Assembly (NCBI GenBank): GCA_050186725.1
Contig: JBFWYG010000016.1
Coordinates: 1-64,000 of the forward strand
Reading direction: 5' to 3'
DNA: 64,000 nucleotides
DNA from: JADJYF01 sp050186725
GTDB lineage: Bacteria > Pseudomonadota > Gammaproteobacteria > Ga0077536
The position numbers and the translations under genes were made by a program. This document shows, one piece after another, positions 30,534 through 39,477 of this stretch (position 1 is the stretch's first letter; the number at the start of each line of letters is the position of its first letter). A model generated the notes under the pieces. That model ran no database searches and was not told where the DNA came from. It saw nothing but the letters and a program-made list of their open reading frames with translations.

Positions 30534-31454
30534 TCAGGGCGCGTAGCGCCTGACCGCGGCTTCGAGATCGGCCAGCAGTTCTTCCGCCGCGGGCGGCAGG
30601 CTGCGATCGACCAGGGTGCCGAGCAGCACGGGCAGGTCGAGCAGCGCGGCCTGGTGCCCCGGCATGCGCACTGCGACGAAGCCGCCGCTCGCGATTTCCG
30701 TGTGCAGCATGGCGGCGGTGGTGAAGCCCACCGCGTCGGTCTCGCGCACGATGGCGCGCACCACGCCGAAGTCGTTCACGATCACCGCGGCGTCGGCGCG
30801 CGCCGTGGCGCCGCTCTCCATGCGCAGCTCCTCGGCGATGCGCCGCACGAACCAGCGCGGGCTCGGTCCCTGCACGATGGCGTGACCGAGGATGTCGGCG
30901 AGGCTGTGCTCGCGGCCGTCGGCCAGCGGATGGCCGGGTCGCACGAAGGGCAGGGCGCGGATGAGCCCGAGTTCGCGCAGCACGATGCCCGAGGTGGGTA
31001 CGTCGGGCTGCACGCCGAGGAAGAAGTCGACGCGCTTGTCGCGCAGTTCCTGCACCAGCGCCTCGGAGGCCAGCGCCTGCAGGCGGAAGCGCAGGCCAGG
31101 GTAGCGCTCCATGCTGCGCGCGATGGCCTCGGTCAGATAGGGTTCGATGAGGCCGGCCTCGGCGCCGATCGCGAGCCGCCCGCGGGCCGAGCCCTTGATC
31201 AGGCTGATTTCGCGATGCGCCTCGTCCATCACGCGCAGCGCCTGCATGGCGGCCTGTACCACCACCCTGCCGTAGACCGTCGGGTGAGTGCCGCGGCGAT
31301 CGCGCTCGAACAGGCGCGCGCCGTAGGCCGTTTCGAGCCGCGCGATCACGTCGCTCAGCGTCGACTGCGACATGCCCAGCGTCTCCGCCGCCCGGCGCAT
31401 GTTGCCGGTCAGGGCGAGCTCGGTGAGGGCCGCCAGCTCGTCGCGATGGTTCAT
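30534..31454 (-). CDS. LysR-family transcriptional regulator
   Basis: 306 aa. N-terminal winged HTH (about residues 1-60: ALTGNMRRAAETLGMSQSTL, then RLETAYGARLFERDRRG), followed by a two-lobed substrate-binding domain. ATG 31454 chosen because the HTH then sits at residues 10-30 as in the family; an in-frame ATG 189 bp upstream would add a non-homologous tail. Divergent from the deacylase-like amidohydrolase at 31646, its probable target. The 3' end contains a short tandem duplication of GCGCGTCAGG. Confidence 0.92.
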   Translation of the reverse strand: MNHRDELAALTELALTGNMRRAAETLGMSQSTLSDVIARLETAYGARLFERDRRGTHPTVYGRVVVQAAMQALRVMDEAHREISLIKGSARGRLAIGAEAGLIEPYLTEAIARSMERYPGLRFRLQALASEALVQELRDKRVDFFLGVQPDVPTSGIVLRELGLIRALPFVRPGHPLADGREHSLADILGHAIVQGPSPRWFVRRIAEELRMESGATARADAAVIVNDFGVVRAIVRETDAVGFTTAAMLHTEIASGGFVAVRMPGHQAALLDLPVLLGTLVDRSLPPAAEELLADLEAAVRRYAP

Positions 31455-31478
31455 ACCCTCGGCCTGGTAGGTGACCGA

Positions 31479-31512
31479 AAAACCGGTCACATCGATTCTA
31501 TTATCCGGTTTT
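31479..31512. promoter_or_regulatory. Inverted repeat in LysR/amidohydrolase divergent region
   Basis: AAAACCGG (31479-31486) and CCGGTTTT (31505-31512) are perfect complements over 18 nt. A -10-like TATTAT (31499-31504) lies inside for the plus strand. This is a candidate LysR binding site controlling the gene at 31646 and possibly autoregulation. Confidence 0.5.
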
Positions 31513-31645
31513 ACGAACGGCAATCTTGGTGCGAGACTTGCCCCGCACGTGAGCCACCGCCCCAGGCCGGGGAGCAGCGCCGCGCTGAGGCCAGGCTTGG
31601 CCGCCCACGTCACCGCATCCATGCAAGCTTTCCGGAGGTCCACGC

Positions 31646-33355
31646 ATGAGCCAGTTCGACACCATCATCCGCAATGGCACCATCATCGACGGCACCCGCA
31701 CGCCGCGTTTCCAGGGCGATGTCGGCATTCGCGACGGCAAGGTGGTCGCCGTGTCGCGCACGCCGCTCACCGGCGACGCCGACCAGGTGATCGACGCCAA
31801 GGGCCTGATCGTGGCTCCCGGCTTCGTCGACCTGCACACCCACTACGACGCGCAGATCCAGTGGGACCCGTGGTGCACCCTGTCCGGCTGGCACGGCGTG
31901 ACCTCGCTCGTGCTCGGCAACTGCGGTTTCGGTTTCGCGCCGGTCGCGCCCGAGAATCGCGAGCGCGTGATGCTCTCGATGTCGCGCGTCGAGGCGATCC
32001 CTTTCGACTCGATGAAGGAAGGCATGCTGTGGGACTGGGTGACCTTCCCCGAGTGGCTGGACTCCCTGCAGCGCATGCCGAAAGGCGTGAACATCATCTC
32101 CTACGTACCGCTGGGCCCGCTGATGATCTGGGTGATGGGTCTCGAAGAGGCCAAGCGTCGCGATCCGACCCCCGAGGAACTGGCCGAGATGTGCCGGCTC
32201 ATCGAAGCGGGCATGGACGCCGGCGCCTGCGGCTGGTCGGTGCAGAAGCTCGGCGACGGTTTCACCTCCGTGCAGCGTGACTACGACGGCACGCCGATGG
32301 TCACCGACATGATGTCGAACGAGACCTGCCTCGAGTTCGCCCGCGTGCTGAAGCGCCGCGGCAACGGCCACATCCAGATCACCCAGGCCCAGGAAGACAT
32401 CTACGAGGATCTCGTGTTCGTCGAGAAGCTCGCGGAAGTGTCCGGCGCGCCGGTGCTGTTCAACGTGGTCTCGGCCAACAACTACCACCCCAAGCAGAGC
32501 CGTCGACTGCTCGACTGGTGCGCCAAGGCGCGCGAGAAGGGCAACCAGGTGTGGCTGCAGGCGGTCAATGTCGGCAACGAGATGACCTACACCTTCGAGG
32601 ATTTCAACCTGCTCGACGGACAGGATGACTGGCGTGACGTCACCCTCGGTGACGTGCCGACGCGCAAGGCCAAGATGATGGATCCGGCGATGCGTGAGCG
32701 CCTGCGCCACGATTACGATCACGGCCGCATGCCGGTCGTCACCGGCCCGATCCGCAAGTTCCAGATCAAGGAATGCGTGAAGCCCGAAAACAAGAAGTGG
32801 GAGGGCATGACGCTCGATGAGATCGGCCAGGCCCAGGGCCGTCACCCGATCGACTGCCTGCTCGACATCGTGGTGGACGAGGACCTGAAGACCGTCATCT
32901 TCACCCCGCCGTTCAACACCGACGTGGAACTGAACCGCGAGATCTTCAGCAGCGAATACACCGTGCCGGGCGTGTCCGACGGCGGCGCGCACACCAAGTT
33001 CGTGACCATCGGCCGCTACACCACCGAGTTCATCTCGGACTTCGTGCGCGAGAAGGAGATTCTCGGGCTGGAAGAGGCGCACTACCGCCTGTCCTGCCTG
33101 CCGGCCAAGATGGCGGGCTTCCTCGACCGCGGCGTGATCGCCGAGGGTCGTCCGGCCGACATCGTGGTCTACGACTACGACGAACTGCAGTGCACCCCTT
33201 CCGAGATTGCCCATGACTTCCCGGGCGGCGAGTGGCGCCGCATCCAGAAGGCCATCGGTTACCGCTACATCATGGTCAACGGTGAAGTGACCTTCCGTGA
33301 CGGCGACTGCACCGGCGCGACGCCGGGCAAGCTGCTGCGTCACGGTCACGCTTGA
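31646..33355 (+). CDS. N-acyl-D-amino-acid deacylase-like amidohydrolase
   Basis: 569 aa of the amidohydrolase superfamily (D-aminoacylase/DAN branch). The HxH metal motif is H64/H66 in FVDLHTHYDAQ. The barrel continues through GVTSLVLGNCGFGFAP, and a late metal Asp fits VSDGGAHTKF. The C-terminal composite beta domain has GRPADIVVYDYDEL. Closest homologues act on N-acyl-D-amino acids, but many catabolic members of this branch have unknown substrates. Well-spaced AGG-type ribosome site before ATG 31646. Followed by a strong terminator. Confidence 0.85.
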   Translation: MSQFDTIIRNGTIIDGTRTPRFQGDVGIRDGKVVAVSRTPLTGDADQVIDAKGLIVAPGFVDLHTHYDAQIQWDPWCTLSGWHGVTSLVLGNCGFGFAPVAPENRERVMLSMSRVEAIPFDSMKEGMLWDWVTFPEWLDSLQRMPKGVNIISYVPLGPLMIWVMGLEEAKRRDPTPEELAEMCRLIEAGMDAGACGWSVQKLGDGFTSVQRDYDGTPMVTDMMSNETCLEFARVLKRRGNGHIQITQAQEDIYEDLVFVEKLAEVSGAPVLFNVVSANNYHPKQSRRLLDWCAKAREKGNQVWLQAVNVGNEMTYTFEDFNLLDGQDDWRDVTLGDVPTRKAKMMDPAMRERLRHDYDHGRMPVVTGPIRKFQIKECVKPENKKWEGMTLDEIGQAQGRHPIDCLLDIVVDEDLKTVIFTPPFNTDVELNREIFSSEYTVPGVSDGGAHTKFVTIGRYTTEFISDFVREKEILGLEEAHYRLSCLPAKMAGFLDRGVIAEGRPADIVVYDYDELQCTPSEIAHDFPGGEWRRIQKAIGYRYIMVNGEVTFRDGDCTGATPGKLLRHGHA

Positions 33356-33457
33356 GGCGAGGAGAGGCCCGGGCGGCGTGAGAGCGCCGCCGGTCGGGGA
33401 GAGGGGGGAGCGTATTCTCCACAGGATGCGTCCTCTCCCTGGCTATCTCGCAAGACG

Positions 33458-33486
33458 AACGGCCCGCACTGCGGGCCGTTTTTTTT
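33458..33486 (+). terminator. Rho-independent terminator
   Basis: AACGGCCCGC (33458-33467), loop ACT, GCGGGCCGTT (33471-33480): a perfect 10-bp stem, then a T-tract reaching 33486. Terminates the amidohydrolase transcript. The 33356-33680 stretch otherwise holds only palindromic repeats, with no gene seen. Confidence 0.92.
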
Positions 33487-33499
33487 GATCTGCTTGGAG

Positions 33500-33527
33500 G
33501 GGACAGACCCCGGATGGGGTCTGTCCC
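33500..33527. repeat. 28-bp palindrome, REP family A copy 2
   Basis: GGGACAGACCCC (33500-33511), loop GGAT, GGGGTCTGTCCC (33516-33527). Arms are identical to the copy at 9284-9311; only the loop differs. It lies 13 bp after a strong intrinsic terminator, so it is not needed for termination. Confidence 0.88.
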
Positions 33528-33544
33528 AGCCGCCAGCCGTGCAT

Positions 33545-33685
33545 GGCCGATTGAAATCGGCCCTACACAGGAGCCTTCTGTAGGTCGGTTTTCAACGCGA
33601 CATTCCTTTGTAGGGCGGGTTTCAACCCGCCATGCACGGCCTCACCGGACAGCGCCGCCCAAGGCCGATTGAAATCGGCCTTACA
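33545..33685. repeat. Cluster of four REP family B palindromes
   Basis: Four related hairpin units of about 23-27 bp: 33545-33567 (GGCCGATTGAAATCGGCC + CTACA), 33579-33605 (TGTAGGTCGGTTTTCAACGCGAC, degenerate), 33609-33631 (TGTAGGGCGGGTTTCAACCCGCC), 33663-33685 (GGCCGATTGAAATCGGCC + TTACA). They alternate in orientation, as bacterial interspersed mosaic elements do. The last unit overlaps the 3' end of the LLM gene and provides its TAA stop. Confidence 0.88.
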
Positions 33686-34562
33686 CGCCCACGAAACGCG
33701 CGTAATGATCGAGCGTCTTCAGCACCGTCGACTCGTCCATCACCGGCAGCTTCAGGATGATGCGCTTGACGCCCGTCTCCAGCACCCTCACGAAGAGCTC
33801 GTCGCTCGGCGCCTCGCCGAGGAAGAACAGCGAGACCTCGAGCTTGGCCGGGTCGCGACCGAGTGCGCGCATCTGCGCATGGATGTCCTCGATGTCCTTC
33901 ACGGTCTGTTCGAGATCGAAGGTCAACGGCAGCCAGCCGTCGCCGTAGCGCGCCACCTGCTTGCGGCCGAACTCGGTCATCAGCGTGCCGAGCACCACCG
34001 GCGGACCCTCGGGGCGCAGCGGCTTGGGGTACTGCCACATCTCGTCGAAGTGCACGAACTCGCCGTCGAAGCTCGCGCGCTCCTCGCGCCATATGGTGCG
34101 CACGGCGGCCAGGCGTTCACGCAGCTCGCGCCAGCGGGTCTCGAAGGCCACGCCGTGGTGGCCCATCTCCGCCACGTTCCAGCCGGCGCCGATGCCGAAG
34201 ATGAAGCGTCCGTCGGACAGCCGGTCGAGGCACGCGACGTGCTTGGCGAGGTTGATCGGATGGTGCTGGTTGATGAGGCACACGCAGGTGCCGAGCCGGA
34301 TGCGGCTGGTGACCGCGGCGGCCGCGGCGAGCGTGGTGAACGGGTCCGACATGTGCCGGTACTCTTCCGGCAGGAAGAAGAGGTTGCCGCCCGCCATCGG
34401 CATGCCGGTCACGGGGTCGGCGGGATCGCCTGGCAGCGGCACCGGAATGTGCGTGTGCTCCGGCACCCACAGCGACTCGAAGCCGCGCTCTTCCACCGCG
34501 CGCGCGAGGCGGTCGGTGCGCATGGTGTACTCGGTGTTGAAGGAGAAGATGCCGACGTCCAT
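33681..34562 (-). CDS. LLM class F420-type oxidoreductase
   Basis: 293 aa, luciferase-like TIM barrel of the kind annotated as TIGR03619-type F420-dependent oxidoreductases. Landmarks are MDVGIFSFNTEYTM, FESLWVPEHTHIPV, SRIRLGTCVCLINQHHPI, FIFGIGAGWNVAEM and ARYGDGWLPL. Cofactor F420 is a family inference. The stop codon TAA lies inside a REP family B unit, so the original 3' end may have been altered by repeat insertion. Second of three LLM genes here. Substrate unknown. Confidence 0.87.
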   Translation of the reverse strand: MDVGIFSFNTEYTMRTDRLARAVEERGFESLWVPEHTHIPVPLPGDPADPVTGMPMAGGNLFFLPEEYRHMSDPFTTLAAAAAVTSRIRLGTCVCLINQHHPINLAKHVACLDRLSDGRFIFGIGAGWNVAEMGHHGVAFETRWRELRERLAAVRTIWREERASFDGEFVHFDEMWQYPKPLRPEGPPVVLGTLMTEFGRKQVARYGDGWLPLTFDLEQTVKDIEDIHAQMRALGRDPAKLEVSLFFLGEAPSDELFVRVLETGVKRIILKLPVMDESTVLKTLDHYARFVGV

Positions 34563-34655
34563 CGCTGCGCTCCCGCTTGGTTCAATGGCCGGGCAGTGTA
34601 CCCAAGCGTGGGACGTCGCACCCCTCCGCCTTCGGGGAAGCCGGGAGGCTTGGCG

Positions 34656-36227
34656 TCAGTGGCCGCCGCCGCCGTTCGCCATGTCGACCTTGCGCACCAG
34701 GGGTAGCAGCACGAGCGCGCCGAAGAACATCAGGCCGAGCAGCTGGAAGGTCTGGTTGGTGGTGAGCACCTCGGCCTCGCGCCAGGTGTACTGGCTGAAG
34801 AGTTCCAGCGCGCTGCGTTCGGGGTCGGGACTCCCGCGCGCGGCGGCGGTGGCGGCGAGGTTCTGGATCACTTCGTTCGCGCCGACGTTGTCCGGCGTGA
34901 CGAAGCCGCGCAGCTGGGCATAGTTGTCCTTGCGCCAGTGCACCATCAAGGTGTTCGCGACCGCGAGCCCGATGGCGCCGCCGAGATTGCGCATCAGGTT
35001 GAACAAGCCGCTCGCGTTCTGCACCTCGTCGGCCGGCAGGGTGCCGAGCGCCAGCGCGTTGATCGGCAGGAAGATGAACATCATCGAGATGCCGCGCAGC
35101 ATCTGCGGCACGAACATCTCGGCATAGCCCCAGTCGGCGTTCATGTAGCCGTTCAGCCAGCAGCCCGTGCCGTAGATGGCGAGCCCGATGCCGAGCATCA
35201 GCCGGGAATCCATCCAGCGCGCCGCGCCGCCGGCGATGAACGCGGACAGGAACTGGAAGCCGCCGGTGACCATCAGGTACTCGCCGATCTGCAGGCTGTT
35301 CAGGCCCTTGACCATGGCGAGATGCACCGGCATCACGAACAGCACGGTGTAGATGCCGACGCCCATGATGAAGCTGTACAGGCTGCCGACGGTGAAGTTG
35401 AAGTCGCGAAAGGCGCGCAGCTCGACTATCGGCGCCTGGCAGGTCAGTTCGCGCGCCACCATGCCGAGTCCCGCGAGCACCGCGAGCGCGGTGAAGAACA
35501 CGATTTCATGGCTCTCGAACCATTGCTCGCGCACGCCTTCCTCGAGCACGTACTGCAGGCTGCCGAGGAACACCACCACGCCGAGCGCGCCGAGGAAGTC
35601 GATGCGCCGGAACAGCGACCAGTCCGGCCGGTCGACATCGACGAACACCAGCACGCAGAGCGTGATCACGGCGCCCGGCAGCAGGTTGATCAGGAACAGC
35701 GCGTGCCATGAGTAGGTCTCGGTGAGATAGCCGCCGAGCACCGGGCCGGCGGTCGGCGCGATGGTCACCACCAGGCCCGCCAGCACCGTCATCGGCGTCT
35801 GCAGGCGCGGCGGGAACAGCGTGTAGATGACCGAGAACACCGTCGGGATCATCACGCCGCCGCACAGGCCCTGCACCGCGCGGAACGCGATCATCGAAGG
35901 CAGGTTCCAGGCAAAGGCGCACAGCGCGCTGGTGAGCGTGAAGCCGGCCGCCGCGACGCTCACCAGCCAGCGCGTCGACATGGCGCGCGCCAGCCAGCCG
36001 GTCAGCGGGATGATCACCACCTCGGCAACCAGGTAGGACGTGGTGACCCAGGTGATCTCGTCGCGCGTCGCCGACAGCCCGGCCTGGATCTGCTGCAGCG
36101 AACTCGACACGATCTGGATGTCGAGGATCGCGATGAAGATGCCGAGCACCATCGCGATGAAGCCTATCCAGTCGCCGACGCTGAGTTGCTTCTCCGCGCC
36201 GCGGTCCGCCTCCGCCACGACGCTCAT
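34656..36227 (-). CDS. DHA2 family MFS exporter (EmrB/QacA type)
   Basis: 523 aa with 14 predicted membrane segments, the DHA2 signature size. Typical sequences: IAILDIQIVSSSLQQIQAGL, ITWVTTSYLVAEVVIIPLTG, QGLCGGVMIPTVFSVIYTLF and PTAGPVLGGYLTETYSWHAL. Acts as proton-driven inner-membrane drug exporter, with the adjacent HlyD-like protein (10 bp upstream) as adaptor and the outer-membrane factor at 37945. Substrate unknown. Confidence 0.93.
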   Translation of the reverse strand: MSVVAEADRGAEKQLSVGDWIGFIAMVLGIFIAILDIQIVSSSLQQIQAGLSATRDEITWVTTSYLVAEVVIIPLTGWLARAMSTRWLVSVAAAGFTLTSALCAFAWNLPSMIAFRAVQGLCGGVMIPTVFSVIYTLFPPRLQTPMTVLAGLVVTIAPTAGPVLGGYLTETYSWHALFLINLLPGAVITLCVLVFVDVDRPDWSLFRRIDFLGALGVVVFLGSLQYVLEEGVREQWFESHEIVFFTALAVLAGLGMVARELTCQAPIVELRAFRDFNFTVGSLYSFIMGVGIYTVLFVMPVHLAMVKGLNSLQIGEYLMVTGGFQFLSAFIAGGAARWMDSRLMLGIGLAIYGTGCWLNGYMNADWGYAEMFVPQMLRGISMMFIFLPINALALGTLPADEVQNASGLFNLMRNLGGAIGLAVANTLMVHWRKDNYAQLRGFVTPDNVGANEVIQNLAATAAARGSPDPERSALELFSQYTWREAEVLTTNQTFQLLGLMFFGALVLLPLVRKVDMANGGGGH

Positions 36228-36237
36228 GCGTCGCCGC

Positions 36238-37266
36238 TCACCGCACCCGCACCTTGACCTCGGTGGACAGCCCCGGCTTCAGCGCCGCCAGGTCGACCCC
36301 AGCATCGAAGCGGATCTTGACCGGCACGCGCCTAACTATCTTGGTGAAGTTGCCGGTGGCGTTCTCCGGCGGCAGGATGCTGAACTCCGCGCCGCTGGCC
36401 GGCGCGGTGCTGTCCACCACGCCGCTGAAGGCGCGCTCGGGATAGGCGTCGACGCGCACCTCGGCAGACTGGCCGACCTGCATCTCGGCGAGCTGGGTCT
36501 CCTTGAAGTTGGCCTCGACGAAGAACTCGCCCTGCGGCACCAGGTAGGCGAGCACCGCGCCCGGCTGCACCAGTTGGCCGACCTGCACCGCGCGATTGCC
36601 GAGCACGCCAGCGAAGGGCGCCGTGATGCGGGTCTGCGCGAGGTCCACGTCGAGCCGCGCCAGCGTAGCGTTCGCCACCGCCCGTGCGGCCAGCGCCTCC
36701 TCGACCTGCGCGGCGAGCGTCGCACGCTGGCGCGTCGCTTCCTCGGTGCGCGCGCGGTGCTCGGCGAGCCCGGCCTTGGCGACGGCCAACGCCTGCTCGG
36801 CGGCGTCGCGTTGCTGCGCCGGCACCGAGCCGTCCTCGACCAGCCCCGCGAGCCGCGCGAGATCCTTCTCGGCACGCTGGAAGTTGGCGAGCGCCGCGCC
36901 GTAGGCGGCGACGTGCTGGGCGATGCGTGCGTTCTGTACCTCGCGTTCGGCGAGCAGCGCGTCGCGGCGGCGATCCTGGGCGGCGATCTCCGCTTCGACG
37001 CGCGCGCGCTCCGCGCGCAGCGGAGCGTCGTCCACCTCGACCAGCAGCGCGCCGGCCGCCACCGCCTGGTTGTCGTCGAAGCGCACGGTCTTCACGTAAC
37101 CGCCGATGCGCGGGCTGATGCGCGCCATGTGCGCGCGCACGTAGGCATTGTCGGTGCTCTCGAAGGGGCGCACGTGATCGCGCCACCAGGCGTGGCCCAG
37201 CCACGCGGTGAGACCCAGCGCCCAGCACAGCACCAGCAGGTTGAACAGGCGTTTCGCGGTGGCCAT
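36238..37266 (-). CDS. HlyD/EmrA family membrane fusion protein
   Basis: 342-aa periplasmic adaptor. N-terminal membrane anchor (FNLLVLCWALGLTAWLGHAW), the lipoyl half VRAHMARISPRIGGYV, an alpha-helical hairpin at about 95-200, then the second half with ITAPFAGVLGNRAVQVGQ. Begins at 37266, where the anchor is N-terminal. Divergent from tetR across a 77-bp gap that contains an operator-like palindrome. Operon with the DHA2 exporter. Confidence 0.93.
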   Translation of the reverse strand: MATAKRLFNLLVLCWALGLTAWLGHAWWRDHVRPFESTDNAYVRAHMARISPRIGGYVKTVRFDDNQAVAAGALLVEVDDAPLRAERARVEAEIAAQDRRRDALLAEREVQNARIAQHVAAYGAALANFQRAEKDLARLAGLVEDGSVPAQQRDAAEQALAVAKAGLAEHRARTEEATRQRATLAAQVEEALAARAVANATLARLDVDLAQTRITAPFAGVLGNRAVQVGQLVQPGAVLAYLVPQGEFFVEANFKETQLAEMQVGQSAEVRVDAYPERAFSGVVDSTAPASGAEFSILPPENATGNFTKIVRRVPVKIRFDAGVDLAALKPGLSTEVKVRVR

Positions 37267-37279
37267 GGCTCGACGTTGT

Positions 37280-37294
37280 ACTAAACCGTGTAGT
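37280..37294. promoter_or_regulatory. TetR-type operator candidate
   Basis: ACTAAAC-CGT-GTGTAGT style imperfect palindrome (arms 37280-37286 and 37288-37294, six of seven positions complementary) in the short divergent gap between the EmrA-like gene and tetR. The position suits repression of both. Confidence 0.5.
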
Positions 37295-37343
37295 GTAGAA
37301 TAATCGCCGGCGCTTCGACCCGGCAAGCGGCGAGGAGACCTGC

Positions 37344-37952
37344 ATGACCCAGCTCAGCGACGCCAAGCGCGATGCCATCCTGGCGGCGGCCTCGCGCATG
37401 TTCCTCTCCCAGGGCTACAGCGCGGTCAGCATGGATGCCATCGCCGACGCCGCGCCGGTGTCCAAGCCGACGCTCTACAACTACTTTCCCGGCAAGCCCG
37501 CGCTGTTCGCCGCGGTGGTCGGCCAGGTATGCGAACGCCTGGGCGCGGCGGTGGAGGCCGCGGCCACCGACGACGGCGACCTGCGCGCCGATCTCGAGGC
37601 CATCGCGCGCGCCTACGTGGACGTGGTCTACGCCCCCGACTGTCTCGCGCTCTACCGCGCCATCATCGCCGAGCTCGGCCACTTCCCCGAGCTCGGCAAG
37701 CTCGCCTACGAGAGCGGCGCGATTCCCATCAAGCACGCCATCGTGCGCTACCTGCGCGGCGTGCCGCCCGCGAGCGGCGTGCGCTTTCCGCGCGCCGAGG
37801 AATCCGCGCGTGTACTGATCGGGCTCTTGACCGGCGACGAGTTCCATCGCTGCCTGCTCGGCCTCGCGCCAACCTTGATGGCGCGCGAACGCGGCCAGCT
37901 GGTGAAGCGCATGGTGGCGCGCTTCCTGGCCGCCCATCGCAGCGATGACTGA
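37344..37952 (+). CDS. TetR/AcrR-family transcriptional regulator
   Basis: 202 aa. N-terminal HTH about residues 8-55 (ILAAASRMFLSQGYSAVSMD, then KPTLYNYFPGKPALF); C-terminal ligand-binding helices with the conserved PELGKLAYE pattern seen in AcrR-like efflux regulators. Presumed repressor of the divergent efflux operon. Its 3' end overlaps the outer-membrane factor gene by 8 bp. Confidence 0.93.
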   Translation: MTQLSDAKRDAILAAASRMFLSQGYSAVSMDAIADAAPVSKPTLYNYFPGKPALFAAVVGQVCERLGAAVEAAATDDGDLRADLEAIARAYVDVVYAPDCLALYRAIIAELGHFPELGKLAYESGAIPIKHAIVRYLRGVPPASGVRFPRAEESARVLIGLLTGDEFHRCLLGLAPTLMARERGQLVKRMVARFLAAHRSDD

Positions 37953-39390
37953 GCCGCGCAAACCGAGCTTTGCGTGGCTGGCCGCGCTGCTGCTCACGGG
38001 CTGCACCGTGGGGCCGGACTACGTGCGGCCGGCCCAGCCCACGCCCACCGAATGGGTGACGCCGACCGCGGCGCCGCTCGCCACCGCGCCGCGCGTCGAG
38101 ACCGCGGACGCGCTCGCGCGCTGGTGGACGTGGTTCGAGGATCCGTTGCTCGACAGCCTGGTGGAGCGCGCGATCGCGCAGGGCTTCGACGTGCGCGCGG
38201 CCGAGGCCCGCCTCACCGCGGCGCGCGCCGAACGCCGCGCGGCGCAGGCCGGCTTCGGGCCGCAGCTCGGCCTGGGGGTCGGCAGCTCGCGCCTGCAGAA
38301 CCCGATGCCCGGGCTCGCGCCCGGCCTCACCTTCAGCCTGCACGAGGTGGGCTTCGACGCGCGCTGGGAACTCGACTTGTTTGGCCGCCAGCGTCGACGC
38401 GTGGAGGCGGCATCCGCCGGCGTGGCCGCGAGCGAGGTGGACGTGCGCGCCGCGCGCACCGTGCTGTGCGCCGAGGTCGCGCGCGCCTATTTCGAGCTGC
38501 GCGGCGCCGAGCGCGAGGCGCGCCTGCTGGATGCCGCGCTGAGCTTGAACGCCGAGGACGCGCGCCGCGCCCATGCCCTGGCCAAGGCCGGTCTGCTGGC
38601 GAGCGACGAGGCACTCGCGGCGGAGGCGCGCGGCGCCGAACTGAGCGCGGCGCGGATCGCCCCCGATCGCGCGCGGGACGCGGCGCGGCGCCAGCTCGAA
38701 CGCCTGCTCGGCGTAGTGCCGGGCGAACTCGCGGCGACCCTCGTCGCGAGCGACGCGCCCGCGCCTGAGCTCGCGCCGCGCCTTCTGCTGACACCCGCCG
38801 CGGTGCTGCGGCAGCGCCCGGACGTGCAGCGTGCCGAGCGTCAGCTGGCGGCGGCGACGGCGCTGGAGGGCGCGGCGCTGGCGGACATGTATCCGCGGGT
38901 CTCGCTGGCGATGTTCTTCGGCCTGCGCAACACCGCCTTGTCGACGCTGATGAGCATCGCGTCGAAGTCCTGGTCGGGCGGCGCGAGCGTGATGCAGCCG
39001 CTGTTCGACGCCGGCCGCCTGCGCGCGCTGGTGGATGTCAGGCACGCCGAGGCCGAGGCCGCGCTCATCGAGTACGAGCGCGTGTCGCTCGATGCGCTGC
39101 ATGACACCGAGGGTGCGCTGTTCCGCTGGCTCACGGCCGAGCGCGAGCGCGACGCGCGCCGCGCCGCGCTGGCGCGGCGCGAGGCCGCGGCGGACCACGC
39201 GCGCCACCGCCGCGAGCAGGGCGTGGGCGGCGCGCGCGAGGCGCTCGCCGCCGAACTCGCCGTCGTCACCGCGCGGCTCGACGCCGAGCGCGGCGCGGCC
39301 GAAGTCACCGCCGCGACCGTCGCGGTGATGAAGGCCCTGGGGGCCGGCATCCCGGTCGATGCTGTCGGCGGGCTCGCGCGTCGCGACTGA
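37945..39390 (+). CDS. Outer-membrane efflux lipoprotein (NodT/OprM family)
   Basis: 481-aa TolC-like outer-membrane channel. Lipoprotein signal ending LLLTGC with C20; then GPDYVRPAQPTP typical of NodT-type factors, two OEP repeats, and late VLRQRPDVQRAERQLAAATA. Overlaps tetR by 8 bp and is transcribed with it. It completes a tripartite pump with the EmrA- and EmrB-like proteins on the other strand. Confidence 0.93.
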   Translation: MTEPRKPSFAWLAALLLTGCTVGPDYVRPAQPTPTEWVTPTAAPLATAPRVETADALARWWTWFEDPLLDSLVERAIAQGFDVRAAEARLTAARAERRAAQAGFGPQLGLGVGSSRLQNPMPGLAPGLTFSLHEVGFDARWELDLFGRQRRRVEAASAGVAASEVDVRAARTVLCAEVARAYFELRGAEREARLLDAALSLNAEDARRAHALAKAGLLASDEALAAEARGAELSAARIAPDRARDAARRQLERLLGVVPGELAATLVASDAPAPELAPRLLLTPAAVLRQRPDVQRAERQLAAATALEGAALADMYPRVSLAMFFGLRNTALSTLMSIASKSWSGGASVMQPLFDAGRLRALVDVRHAEAEAALIEYERVSLDALHDTEGALFRWLTAERERDARRAALARREAAADHARHRREQGVGGAREALAAELAVVTARLDAERGAAEVTAATVAVMKALGAGIPVDAVGGLARRD

Positions 39391-39477
39391 CGCGCCGACG
39401 CGGTCCGCGATGCGCTATGGTGACGACGCCATGCGCACGATGGATCGACAGACGGCCGCAGTCGCGAGGACGCCGCG

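Noticed and set aside
31455..31643. N-terminal extension of the LysR regulator to 31643
   Set aside because: The extra 63 residues have no homology and would displace the HTH from its usual N-terminal position; the region holds promoter-like sequence.
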